This document shows, piece by piece, positions 5,124 through 13,678 of a stretch of 30,603 nt of DNA. The position numbers and the translations under genes are program-made. Under the pieces are notes generated by a model. The model did not search any database and was not told the origin of the DNA. It saw nothing but the letters and a program-made list of their open reading frames with translations. The stretch is from a virus. Location: the IMG/VR virus record IMGVR_UViG_3300044961_001104, positions 1 through 30,603 of that record. One strand, given 5' to 3'. How positions within the stretch are numbered: the stretch's first letter is position 1; every line of letters starts with the position of its first letter.

Positions 5124-6549
5124 ACACATTCGCGCTTTTCAGAGCATCGCTCAAAAACGCCTGGATTTCCTTATCCCGATCTCGCGCTTCCCACAACCGT
5201 CCAGCATGAAGCATCCGCCCGTCACGGATGGCAATGGGGGAGATATTCTCCTCGTCTTCGGTATATTCGATCACCGCAATGCCCTGCTGCCACTGCTGAT
5301 CCTTCTTGCTGCCAGGCACGCGCCCGTCGATGTGGCACACGCACCCTGGGCAGAATGCCGTGAAGATCAACTCCCCGTCGTGTGTCTGCAATCGTCGCGT
5401 CACCGATTCCCGTCGGTGGATGTGCCCGAAGATCGTTGTGAACGCCGTTTTATTGGCGATCGCTTTCGCCGTATCCCCCGGACCCGACCGCACCACGTCC
5501 CCGTGTGTGTTGTATACGTTCCGGTTCAACCAATAGCCATTGTCAGGATAACCGCTTACATAGTCCACGTTTAACGTATGTAGCGCCAGCAGGCGCGGCA
5601 CGCTCATCGATGGCGGCAGTTCCATCTCATCCACAGACTTCAGCCGATACGCCTGTTTCATGTTCTGCGCGATCAAGTTCGGCATCCGCAGGTCGTGGTT
5701 TCCTTCCAGTATCTTGACCTCCGCGCCCGGCTGTGCCATACGAAACTGGGTCAACCACCACGAAGTTTCCAATAATGCCGGCTGAGTCGTCCAATAGAAC
5801 TCCGGTTCCGGCATCCAGCGGTTTGACCACTCGCTCAGGTCCAGCCAATCACCGCCCAGCGCAATATGATCGATCTGTTCCTCCTGGCATATTTGCAATG
5901 CCAGGTCGAGCGCCCGCCGGTCATGAAAGGGGATCAGTTCGGTCGTGTGCAGTGTTCGTCGAAAACCGATCTGCGGATCGTTCACGATCAGTGCCCGCTT
6001 TACGCTTTTTTTATTGGCCTTTTTCACCTTGGGCAATTTTGGAAGATCGATCTGGATGGGGGAGATCACCGGCTCGAAAGCGATGGGCACTTTTCGTCTC
6101 AATGGCGCTTCGATGTAAATGCTTGGCACGACCTTCACGATTTCGTGGTCTTTGTCCTGCTTCAACTTCAGCGCCACGTCCCATTTTTTCACCTTCGGGT
6201 TGTGCACTACGAACTCCCCGTCTGTCCCGGTCAGGCGCATAAGATGCTCGACGGTCTTGATCTGGTCGAGCACCACCACCGAGCGGATCACGCCCTCGTT
6301 TCCCTCGACTTCGAATTCCAGTTCGTCCGTGTTTTCATCCCCGATCAACGCTTGGGTCTTCTTAACGCCCTTCGAGATGTCCTCAAAGGCTTGAAAACCA
6401 AACTCCCGCTCGAATCCAGACCTCAGCGAGGAGCGGTTCATGCCCAAAAGGCGCGCAAGGTCTGTGATCGTCTTCGCCTTCCCCTCGGCGATCAGTTCCA
6501 GCGACTTTTCCAGCAAGTCCGTGAAATCGTATCTATTACTGGGGGTCAT
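5122..6549 (-). CDS. Calcineurin-like metallophosphoesterase with N-terminal HTH
   Basis: This 475-residue protein has a helix-turn-helix-like N-terminus (residues about 27-45, TITDLARLLGMNRSSLRSGF). The phosphoesterase core starts at about 185: DPQ (191-193), GGDWLD (232-237), GNHD (283-286), THGD (348-351) and GHIH (375-378). These are the five metal-binding blocks of the family, except that the first reads D-x-Q instead of D-x-H. It is the last gene of the minus-strand transcript. Nuclease or phosphatase activity on nucleic acid is likely but the substrate is unknown. The HTH suggests DNA binding. Confidence 0.85.
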   Translation of the reverse strand: MTPSNRYDFTDLLEKSLELIAEGKAKTITDLARLLGMNRSSLRSGFEREFGFQAFEDISKGVKKTQALIGDENTDELEFEVEGNEGVIRSVVVLDQIKTVEHLMRLTGTDGEFVVHNPKVKKWDVALKLKQDKDHEIVKVVPSIYIEAPLRRKVPIAFEPVISPIQIDLPKLPKVKKANKKSVKRALIVNDPQIGFRRTLHTTELIPFHDRRALDLALQICQEEQIDHIALGGDWLDLSEWSNRWMPEPEFYWTTQPALLETSWWLTQFRMAQPGAEVKILEGNHDLRMPNLIAQNMKQAYRLKSVDEMELPPSMSVPRLLALHTLNVDYVSGYPDNGYWLNRNVYNTHGDVVRSGPGDTAKAIANKTAFTTIFGHIHRRESVTRRLQTHDGELIFTAFCPGCVCHIDGRVPGSKKDQQWQQGIAVIEYTEDEENISPIAIRDGRMLHAGRLWEARDRDKEIQAFLSDALKSANV

Positions 6550-6643
6550 GTTTCCGCCCCCGGCACAGATCGAGCACCTCGTCCAGCACCACCCATGCCG
6601 CCGCGATCAACAGCATGATCGTCAGATAACGCTCCGGTGTCAT
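6536..6643 (-). CDS. Possible small membrane protein (35 aa)
   Basis: An ATG at 6643, 13 bases after the fibre gene stop, would encode a 35-residue peptide with one hydrophobic stretch (YLTIMLLIAAAWVVL) and a charged tail, overlapping the next gene by 14 bases. The ribosome binding site is weak (GGA nine bases upstream). A longer version starting at 6730 would overlap the fibre gene by 74 bases and lacks a better site. It fits the tight packing of the operon. Confidence 0.4.
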   Translation of the reverse strand: MTPERYLTIMLLIAAAWVVLDEVLDLCRGRKHDPQ

Positions 6644-6656
6644 TTCAGCGCATCCA

Positions 6657-7859
6657 CTACACACCGCAAATATCAAACGGCGAAACGCGATGACCGCCGA
6701 AATGACAAATGTTGTCATCTCCGCCATCATACGTATTAAGTGCAGAGCCGTGATTGTGCCATATAATCATTTCGACATAATCATCCACTCCGTCCAAGTA
6801 AAACCGCTGGCTTCCTCCCGCACCTGGATCGGCATTTGCAAAAGACGAGTTGGCAATGCCAACCCATCGGACAATCGTCCCATTTTTTCGAAATCCCATC
6901 CAAACCTCTTTTGCGTCCGCGATATTGACGATAGCCGCAGTGCCGTGAAACTCATACGTGCCAGCAACCAATGGGGTAAATCTTCCGTTGGCTGTGTTGT
7001 AATAGCCGTCGGTGTCTTTGTCTTCTATGTTGCAAATAATCGCTGTGTTTGTTGTATTATTGACCGAATGTGGAGTGGATTGCCGCGCCTCGAACGATGG
7101 CAGGGTTTTTCGAGATTCAAACTCACCAATAGTCTGCCAGTTGGTTGACGATGTGGCAACAAAACGTACACGGTCATTCTTTGCCTGTGTTCTATCCCAT
7201 TCGGTTGCGGCGCTGCCTCCGTTGATAGTGATACCCGTATCGCCTTTCACAATCAGGCAATACGTGTCGTCCTCCGTTGAAATTACCAATTCGATTTCAT
7301 CTTCTGCCATGCCAGCAGGAAGAACAAAATACCGATTTGCCGTCATCCCAGACACATCCAAAATGTGCCTTGTCCCCGGAACGCCTGTCACATTACCAGT
7401 CGTCACAGCAGCTATGGAATTGGTCAACCCACCACCGCCGCCACCCTCTGCCCCGTCCGCAAGCACGATCCACTGCGCGCCATTGCTGACAAAAAAAGAA
7501 TTTTTTCCGGGCAGCAGGGTTGCAACTTCCGAACCGCCGGCAGTCTTCACAGTCAGCGTGTAGCTTCCACCATTCGTGTTGACGATCAGGAAAGGATGGT
7601 TGGTCGCTCCTACAGCCGGCAAGATCACATCCCGATTATCAGTGTTCGGGTTCAGGAATTGCATCACACTGTCGTCATTAGTCAGAGTTTTGTTCGCACT
7701 CATGGTCTGCGTGTTCGCAAATTCACCCTGGGCAAGAGTCGCATATGCAAGCTCCTTCAACGCGGCTTGCAGATTATTAATATCCTCCGCAATGTTGAAA
7801 TCCTGATGATTTACCCGTGTCAAAAATGCGTCCACAATTGTTTTTATATTTACTGCCAT
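6657..7859 (-). CDS. Tail fibre / receptor-binding protein with C1q-like C-terminus
   Basis: ATG at 7859 is preceded by GGAGG; a longer start would overlap the upstream gene. The 400-residue protein opens with a helical attachment region, then repeated beta-rich segments (residues about 60-260) separated by a Gly6 linker (GAEGGGGGGL). The last ~135 residues (FTPLVAGTYEFHG, DYVEMIIWHNHG, CHFGGHRV) have the hallmarks of a C1q/TNF-like jelly roll. Such domains trimerise and bind cell-surface ligands. Likely the distal host-recognition protein. Confidence 0.75.
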   Translation of the reverse strand: MAVNIKTIVDAFLTRVNHQDFNIAEDINNLQAALKELAYATLAQGEFANTQTMSANKTLTNDDSVMQFLNPNTDNRDVILPAVGATNHPFLIVNTNGGSYTLTVKTAGGSEVATLLPGKNSFFVSNGAQWIVLADGAEGGGGGGLTNSIAAVTTGNVTGVPGTRHILDVSGMTANRYFVLPAGMAEDEIELVISTEDDTYCLIVKGDTGITINGGSAATEWDRTQAKNDRVRFVATSSTNWQTIGEFESRKTLPSFEARQSTPHSVNNTTNTAIICNIEDKDTDGYYNTANGRFTPLVAGTYEFHGTAAIVNIADAKEVWMGFRKNGTIVRWVGIANSSFANADPGAGGSQRFYLDGVDDYVEMIIWHNHGSALNTYDGGDDNICHFGGHRVSPFDICGV

Positions 7860-7860
7860 G

Positions 7861-8580
7861 CTATTCGCCTCCGATGGATAAAACTGTATTATTCGCAAAT
7901 GTGGGAGATGAACCTGGGGTTCCGATCACGCCGCCCACCATATCGACCATTGTATTTCCGGCGCCGAGCACATCCCCGTCATGCACATTTCCTGCACATC
8001 CGTTCAGGTTTGGCGCAAAAACAAGTCCGTTCCAATTTGGCACATACAACCTGGATTCATACGCATGCACCACCTCATCCGCAGACAAAACCCGGTTGTA
8101 ATAAAGGAACGAATGAACCAGGCTGTTGGCATGATTGGTGAAAGATGACCCCAATACAAACGCGGAATTTGTTCCGGTATTCAAACTCCCGGATGCCGCA
8201 GTCGAAGTGGTCACGGAGACCGGCGACCCATTGATGTAGATCGTTGGAGCATTACCGGAACTGCTCCCGTTGTATGTGATCGCAAGATGGGTCAATGTGC
8301 CGCTCGAGAATGTTGCCGATGTCGGATACCAGACCGCCGTGCTGCCGCTCCAATTCGCGAAATACGCCACGCGTCCGCTTGACCCGCCAAAATTTGCGTA
8401 GATAAATTGCCCGTCCTGCCCCGCTGCAAACGGCGCAAGACCGGCCAGCATTCCCTGCGATGGCTGGTTGGTCGGCACGATCCACAGCATCAAGCTGCGT
8501 TGAGTGTGCCCAACCACAGTAGATAGCCCGTTTGTAGCGAATTGGACCCGTTCCAGATTTGCGTTGAACAATACAGACAT
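7861..8580 (-). CDS. Tail-associated LamG/concanavalin A-like lectin protein
   Basis: The 239-residue protein shows the typical LamG/ConA-like fold pattern: SLMLWIVPT, GQFIYANFG, TLTHLAITYNGS, APTIYINGSPV, FVLGSS, SLVHSFLYYNRVLSADEV. The phrase LYYNRVLSADEV is a signature of the laminin-G type 3 jelly roll that ends many adhesins. It should bind host surface carbohydrate. Its start overlaps the stop of the small membrane protein gene by one base, and its stop lies one base before the next start. Confidence 0.75.
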   Translation of the reverse strand: MSVLFNANLERVQFATNGLSTVVGHTQRSLMLWIVPTNQPSQGMLAGLAPFAAGQDGQFIYANFGGSSGRVAYFANWSGSTAVWYPTSATFSSGTLTHLAITYNGSSSGNAPTIYINGSPVSVTTSTAASGSLNTGTNSAFVLGSSFTNHANSLVHSFLYYNRVLSADEVVHAYESRLYVPNWNGLVFAPNLNGCAGNVHDGDVLGAGNTMVDMVGGVIGTPGSSPTFANNTVLSIGGE

Positions 8581-8801
8581 CAGGCATCATTCCATTCATA
8601 GGGCGGCGCGTAAGTCGGCGGTTCCCCAGGGGTCATGCGCGGTCGGCTGGTGGGCTCGCTTGGAAGTGGTTGCGGCGTTTCCGTTTGTACGGCATCGTGG
8701 TTTGTTGGCATCACAGTTTCGATGGTCGCAAAAAAGGCCGTCGTCACAGCCACACCGAACAATGCAGCAATCATGCACAGGCAGATAATTCTCTTATCCA
8801 T
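8580..8801 (-). CDS. Small membrane protein with Pro-rich tail (73 aa)
   Basis: One hydrophobic segment (about residues 4-25) is followed by a Pro/Thr/Glu-rich extended tail (QTETPQPLPSEPTSRP...PPTYAPPYEW). The gene overlaps the upstream tail protein gene by eight bases and the downstream lectin gene by one, so it is co-translated with virion proteins. The topology suggests a membrane anchor with an outward extended arm. It could be a lysis accessory or a virion minor component. No family is recognised. Confidence 0.55.
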   Translation of the reverse strand: MDKRIICLCMIAALFGVAVTTAFFATIETVMPTNHDAVQTETPQPLPSEPTSRPRMTPGEPPTYAPPYEWNDA

Positions 8802-9513
8802 AGATCACCTGGCATTGGGTTACATAGCAGATCCCGCTTGCATTGCTCCCCACCGATGTATCCCGGTATAAGCCAATGATCACCTCGTCGTCCTTTTGCC
8901 ACGAATCAAGGTTCCCCAGATCGATGTCCAGCACGAACTTTGTTCCAGCCGTACCTGGCACGGCTTCGCTGCCAGTATTGGCATTGGCAAACGCCTTGGC
9001 GGTAACGCCGGCATCCCCATCTCCCAGCGCCGCGATCCTGACCCCAAATCCGATATTGCCACTAGTCGCCGTGTTCATGTACCCATGCACCCGGAACTTT
9101 GGAGTTGCGCCCATTTCCGATGGCAACGCCTTTTTCCACATCAGCCAACTATTGGCGCTGCTTCCGAACGATGCGCGAAACCAGTTGGGCTTCGGGCTGG
9201 ATGCGCTGCTCTCCACTTGGGAGATCCCCGCCGGTGTCACTCCGGAGATCGGCAGCATCGCGCTTGATATGGGCAGATCGATCGGCAGCTGCCCGGCGCG
9301 CACTCCCGCAGCCTGATCGCTGTCCGCGACCCAGATCGTTCCATTGCTTCCGACCGCCACCCGCGCTAATTCGGTCCCAGAACTTGCCACGGCAAGATCG
9401 CCCTTCGCCTGGTACACAAACAAGGTTTGCAGGTTTCCCGCAACATAGGTCATCTGATCGCTTGCCGACCAGACCTGCCCGGTGATTACATTAGGATGTT
9501 CATTCCACGCCAT
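8794..9513 (-). CDS. Minor tail protein (239 aa)
   Basis: The N-terminus (NVITGQVWSASDQMTYVAGNLQTLF) resembles the short attachment motif of phage fibre and appendage proteins. Residues about 95-239 form a beta-rich domain (PNWFRASFGS, KFRVHGYMN, GFGVRIAALGDG, DEVIIGLYRDTS), possibly a jelly roll. No enzyme motif is seen. It lies between the zinc-ribbon protein gene and the adhesin genes, consistent with a distal tail component. Confidence 0.6.
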   Translation of the reverse strand: MAWNEHPNVITGQVWSASDQMTYVAGNLQTLFVYQAKGDLAVASSGTELARVAVGSNGTIWVADSDQAAGVRAGQLPIDLPISSAMLPISGVTPAGISQVESSASSPKPNWFRASFGSSANSWLMWKKALPSEMGATPKFRVHGYMNTATSGNIGFGVRIAALGDGDAGVTAKAFANANTGSEAVPGTAGTKFVLDIDLGNLDSWQKDDEVIIGLYRDTSVGSNASGICYVTQCQVIYG

Positions 9514-10060
9514 TATTTTCCTCCCGCTTTTTCTTGTCCATGAACGAGCGGATTGGCGAATCCTGCTCCGCCTTCAGGTCGTCGAGGCTTTGCGACCAGT
9601 GCCAGGTTCTCCCAAGCGTAAAGCGTCGCCCTCCTATTTCAACCGCGATCAACGGCTGCATTCTCGCGATTCGTTCATACTGTGTTGGTCCGCCGATGCT
9701 CCTCATCGGTCGTTCCATCAACAACGCCATGATCGTGTTTATTTTCTGCTCGTCGGGAAACTCAACCGGCATGGCTTCATATTCGTTATCAAGCATATTG
9801 CAGTTAAAGCAGAAGAATATCTTCTCGTCCGGATCGACCGCCTCGAGCCGCCCGCAAAATGGGCATGTCGCCACCCAGCGGGAGGAATCGATCCATGCCG
9901 GGATCACATCCCCGCGCACCTTGCCGTTCCATGCGCGTTCCAGCGTTCCGTGGTTTTCCATTTGTGCCGAAAAATTGCGGATCCATTCCGCATGCGAATT
10001 GAAGTGATGGTCTCTTGCCAGCAGCCTGGCGGGGGCAATGATATTGTCTCGTTGGATCAT
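9500..10060 (-). CDS. Zinc-ribbon protein in the tail module (186 aa)
   Basis: A clear ribbon is present at residues about 66-86: CPFCGRLEAVD followed by FFCFNC. The rest is helical with basic N- and C-termini (FMDKKKREE). The ribosome binding site AGGTGA overlaps the stop of the hub gene. The position, between hub and minor tail protein, suggests a structural or assembly protein stabilised by zinc. A DNA-binding role cannot be excluded. Family not recognised. Confidence 0.65.
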   Translation of the reverse strand: MIQRDNIIAPARLLARDHHFNSHAEWIRNFSAQMENHGTLERAWNGKVRGDVIPAWIDSSRWVATCPFCGRLEAVDPDEKIFFCFNCNMLDNEYEAMPVEFPDEQKINTIMALLMERPMRSIGGPTQYERIARMQPLIAVEIGGRRFTLGRTWHWSQSLDDLKAEQDSPIRSFMDKKKREENNGVE

Positions 10061-10067
10061 GTTTCAC

Positions 10068-11573
10068 CTATGGAGCAAAAATAGTAGTAAACCCGAACGC
10101 CGAGATCCCGAAGCGCCAATACGATCCAACGTCCGGCACAGGTTCGAGCAGCAGGGTGGTCATTGTGTAATTTCGTTTCTTTTCGTACTTATGTTCAATG
10201 TGCGCTATCGAGAACGTGCTGTCACAACCAAGGATCTCCGATGTCAACCGAACGGTCCTGCCAAGGTCAAGTTTGTATTGCAGGTTTTGGTTAGGTTTGA
10301 GCGTCAGGCTTACATAATTTTTTGGCGCGGAAAGGAATTCCAAAAGAAAATCCTTGAACCCGTCCGCGCGCTGAATATTCTGGATCCACGGCACATCCAG
10401 GCGGAAATCAAGAATGTCCTCGCGTTCGCCTACATTGCTCTTTTGAAGCGGAACCTGTGATTCGTTCACGATCGGTTTTCCCAACACGGGCAATGCCCGC
10501 AAAAAACCGTTCTGTCCGCTCAGGTTGCGGACTGTCAGTTTGATGCTGTTCCCAAGTGCCTCCCTCACCACTGTGATCCCGCTTGAAATATCCGTGCCGC
10601 TCCCATCCTCCAGCGTATTGGCATCCGGGACCGGGTCGCCGATCTCTTTCGCCGGTACGACCTCGCCGTTGTAGATCAGGTCCGGAAAGAACTCATACGA
10701 TTGACCATTGTTGATCGGCACCACCTGCGGCAGGGTCCACAGGGTTTCCTCGTCCAACATCTTTCGCGGGCGCACTACTACGGTCACCAGGTTGCGCTGG
10801 ATCTGCCACGGGCTCATCACGTCCAGGCTGTCATAGATGTAATCCGCATCTGTCAGAGTCTCCATTGGCTCCTCCATGTAATAGCGGTTCTTGAACCATA
10901 GCTTTCCATCCGCTTTTATACACGCCCGACCAAGTTCAGAATGGATGACATCGAAGATCGCATCCGCTGCGCTTTGGCGGTTCACCCACCAGTACGGCTG
11001 TACATCCAGCCCCGCGTTCAGGTCCGTGCCCCACTCTTCCGGCCATCCGGCACGCCCGAGAATGATCGGAATGATCTCATCGGCAAACACGTCCTCTCGA
11101 AGTTCAACCGTGATATTTGATTTTCTCCCTCTCAGTAATTCCCACCCATCCACAGCGTCCAGTGTTACGCGCGGAATGACCCCATTCGTCGGGGTTATTC
11201 CGGAAATGATACCCGTGAAAACATTGCTCTTCACATTGTCGGGTGTCAATGCCGTAAAATTCATGCGCCGGTTTGATTGCAGCTTCCCGTATAACGGGGA
11301 CGACGTGTTGTAGGGCACATATTCCATTTCAGGATCAGCGATTTTCACCGTCAGCGTTCCGGTGTCCTCTTGTTCAAAACCATCTCCATTGGTGCGGATA
11401 TAATGCCTGCGCCCGCGCCGGATCGTGAAACTATCCAGCCTTCGCGCCTCGTTCCGTCCGGAGAAAAAACCGTTCCGTTCCCAATCAACACTCAACCCAA
11501 AAAGGGTCTGATTGATCGTATCAGACCCATAGGTGATGCTGCCCAGTTTGTGCTCACCATACAATCCAGGCAT
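10068..11573 (-). CDS. Tail hub / tail-associated protein (501 aa)
   Basis: Its start overlaps the tape measure stop (TAATG). The protein opens with LGSITYGSDTI, then beta-rich segments typical of tail hub proteins (TLTVKIADPE, KSNVFTGIISGITP, PRVTLDAVDGWELLRG), and ends with repeated short strands (VSLTLKPNQNLQYKLDLGRTVRLT). No lysozyme or peptidase motif is visible. Position immediately after the tape measure gene is where siphoviruses encode Dit/Tal-type hub proteins. The specific homolog is uncertain. Confidence 0.7.
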   Translation of the reverse strand: MPGLYGEHKLGSITYGSDTINQTLFGLSVDWERNGFFSGRNEARRLDSFTIRRGRRHYIRTNGDGFEQEDTGTLTVKIADPEMEYVPYNTSSPLYGKLQSNRRMNFTALTPDNVKSNVFTGIISGITPTNGVIPRVTLDAVDGWELLRGRKSNITVELREDVFADEIIPIILGRAGWPEEWGTDLNAGLDVQPYWWVNRQSAADAIFDVIHSELGRACIKADGKLWFKNRYYMEEPMETLTDADYIYDSLDVMSPWQIQRNLVTVVVRPRKMLDEETLWTLPQVVPINNGQSYEFFPDLIYNGEVVPAKEIGDPVPDANTLEDGSGTDISSGITVVREALGNSIKLTVRNLSGQNGFLRALPVLGKPIVNESQVPLQKSNVGEREDILDFRLDVPWIQNIQRADGFKDFLLEFLSAPKNYVSLTLKPNQNLQYKLDLGRTVRLTSEILGCDSTFSIAHIEHKYEKKRNYTMTTLLLEPVPDVGSYWRFGISAFGFTTIFAP

Positions 11574-13678
11574 TACAGACCCCTCTTTTGGAATTCCGAA
11601 CGAACTCCTTCGCGCACGAACGGAGCAAGTTCATCCTCGAACTCGCGCCGCGAAGCGGTCGAGATTCCAGGCGCATAGACCAACTGGATATTGATATTTC
11701 CGCCGCCCGCTTGAGATGGAAGCAGCTGTACCGGAATGCCGCCGCCACTTAAGGGGATCACCGCTTCCGTCCCGTGCAGCAATGCCTGATACCCGCTCAA
11801 TGGACCAGTTGCGATCCCGCCTCCACTGAACGATTGCATTCCGCCGGAAAGACCGGAAGAGCCGAATGGATTATTCGGTTTTGGTTTTGGTTTCTCGGAA
11901 GAGCCGCCCAGTATCCCGCCAAGCCCGCCACCCATCAGACCACTCAGTCCGCTGCCGATCTGCGAAAGGACCGCATTGATCTGACCGACCCATGCGGATA
12001 AGCTTGCGACGATCCCGCCCATCGCCGAATTGAGCGCGGACCTCAGCGTCCCGCCAATATTCGTAAATGGTGATGTGAACGCATTGACGATCATCATGCC
12101 AATACGAGCAAGATCGCTCACCCAGGAAGAAAGACTTGCGATCACCTCCGCCCGTTTCTGCTGGAAGATCGCTGAAAGGTTGGCTCCCATTGCCGTAAAC
12201 TGTGACGTGAACGAAGCCGCCATCTCAACAGCTTTTGCCCTCATCATGTAGACCATCCCACCCAACAGCCCGCCGACCGATGCGCCCAGGCTTGCAAACG
12301 GGCTTGTCATGGCAAGTGTCAGAATGCCGCCCATCGCTGCCGCTTCCTGAACAAGCCTGTTTTTTACGAACTCCATCGCGCTCGTGATATTGAATGCCCA
12401 GGTCTCCTTGAACGTTTCAAAATCGCCTGTAGCGGTCAATCCGCCCATGAAATCCATGAATCCGGTGCCGGCGGAAGAAAAGATGCCTTCCCAGTCCACT
12501 TCATCAGCTACGATCCCCAATCCCTCAAAAATGTTGCGAAACCCTTCGCGCACATTCAAACCAAGTTTTTCCCAATTAATGCTCTGGATGCCGCTGATCA
12601 ACCGATCACTGAGTTCGCCCCAGTTCACATTGTCGATGGAATCGCGGAACGACGCGGTAAGATCCACGAAGCCTCCCCCGAAGAATTCGGCGATCTTTCC
12701 CCAGCGCCCCTTATCGAACCATACAAGCAGCTTGTCCACCGTCTTGATCGCATTCTCTGCGAATATTCCAAGTTTTTCGCCAACGGCTTCCAGCGCTCCG
12801 CTGTCACGCAAACCTATGAATTTATCTAGTAAACCGTTCAGGTAGCCGGTCACAACTTCCACGGCAGGACCCAGGATCTTCGGCATCGAAAGCGCGAAGA
12901 CATCCTTGAACGTACTTTTCAAGCCGACCAGTGTGCGGCTCATGCGCTCCGACGCGCCGCCGAAGTTCTTTTCGGCATACTCGGCGTAATGGTTCGTGAA
13001 ATCCTCCCAGGTGATCTTCCCCTCGGCGATTGCCTTGTTGAAATCATTATGATCTTCGACGTTGACACCCATCTGTTTGCCGACATACTTCAACACGTCA
13101 CCCAGGTCAAAACCAGCCATCGCAAGCTGGCGCATGTCCAACGCAGTCACTTTCCCCTGCAAACGTACCTGCGCCAGGTTGTACGACATACGGTCGAGCA
13201 TCTCGCCCTCCGCGCCGATGCCTGCCGCCATGTTCAAGGTCGCCTGGGTGAACTTCGTGGCTTCCTTCGACGTATAGCCGAATGCCATCGCCAGACGGTA
13301 CGTGCTATTCACATTTTCCAACTGGTAGGGGGATAGAACTGCAATGCGCTCCAATTCCTTCATGGTCGCAGCCGCAAGCGGAGCTGATGCCTTGAGCGCT
13401 TCGTTCATGTCGGTAAAATCGCCGCTTTTGATAAGCTCACGCGCTTGAAGCGTGGTAAGCATCATGTTCATCTTTTGGATCTCACCTGTCGCGCCGATGG
13501 CTTCGCGCGCCATATTGCCGATCCCGCGTCCGATGCTCATGAACAACTGGCTGGTCAAGATCCCGCCCGCGATCGTGCCGATGGAACGCAAAGAATTTCC
13601 AATGCCGCCAAGCATGGAACTGGCTCCGGCGTCCCTGCCGGTCACGATGATACTCAGGCGGTATTCTTTTCCTGCCAT
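11573..13678 (-). CDS. Tape measure protein
   Basis: At 701 residues it is the longest gene here, as expected for the protein that sets tail length. The N-terminal region has YRLSIIVTGRDAGASSMLGGIGNSL and the typical TMP core with helices (ALDMRQLAMAGFDLGDVL, ITWEDFTNHYAEYAEKNFGG, SRTLVGLKSTFKDVF). Hydrophobic stretches at about 440-480 and a Gly-rich C-terminal region follow. The start ATG directly abuts the stop of the frameshifted chaperone product (13679). At about 1.5 angstrom per residue the tail would be near 100 nm, an inference from family behaviour. Confidence 0.9.
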   Translation of the reverse strand: MAGKEYRLSIIVTGRDAGASSMLGGIGNSLRSIGTIAGGILTSQLFMSIGRGIGNMAREAIGATGEIQKMNMMLTTLQARELIKSGDFTDMNEALKASAPLAAATMKELERIAVLSPYQLENVNSTYRLAMAFGYTSKEATKFTQATLNMAAGIGAEGEMLDRMSYNLAQVRLQGKVTALDMRQLAMAGFDLGDVLKYVGKQMGVNVEDHNDFNKAIAEGKITWEDFTNHYAEYAEKNFGGASERMSRTLVGLKSTFKDVFALSMPKILGPAVEVVTGYLNGLLDKFIGLRDSGALEAVGEKLGIFAENAIKTVDKLLVWFDKGRWGKIAEFFGGGFVDLTASFRDSIDNVNWGELSDRLISGIQSINWEKLGLNVREGFRNIFEGLGIVADEVDWEGIFSSAGTGFMDFMGGLTATGDFETFKETWAFNITSAMEFVKNRLVQEAAAMGGILTLAMTSPFASLGASVGGLLGGMVYMMRAKAVEMAASFTSQFTAMGANLSAIFQQKRAEVIASLSSWVSDLARIGMMIVNAFTSPFTNIGGTLRSALNSAMGGIVASLSAWVGQINAVLSQIGSGLSGLMGGGLGGILGGSSEKPKPKPNNPFGSSGLSGGMQSFSGGGIATGPLSGYQALLHGTEAVIPLSGGGIPVQLLPSQAGGGNINIQLVYAPGISTASRREFEDELAPFVREGVRSEFQKRGL

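Noticed and set aside
5866-6618. 250-codon open frame on the plus strand
   Set aside because: It is antisense to the metallophosphoesterase, which carries four canonical and one altered catalytic motif.
7365-8141. 258-codon open frame on the plus strand
   Set aside because: It spans the antisense of two fibre genes and their junction; composition is unlike neighbouring genes and no start signal is seen.
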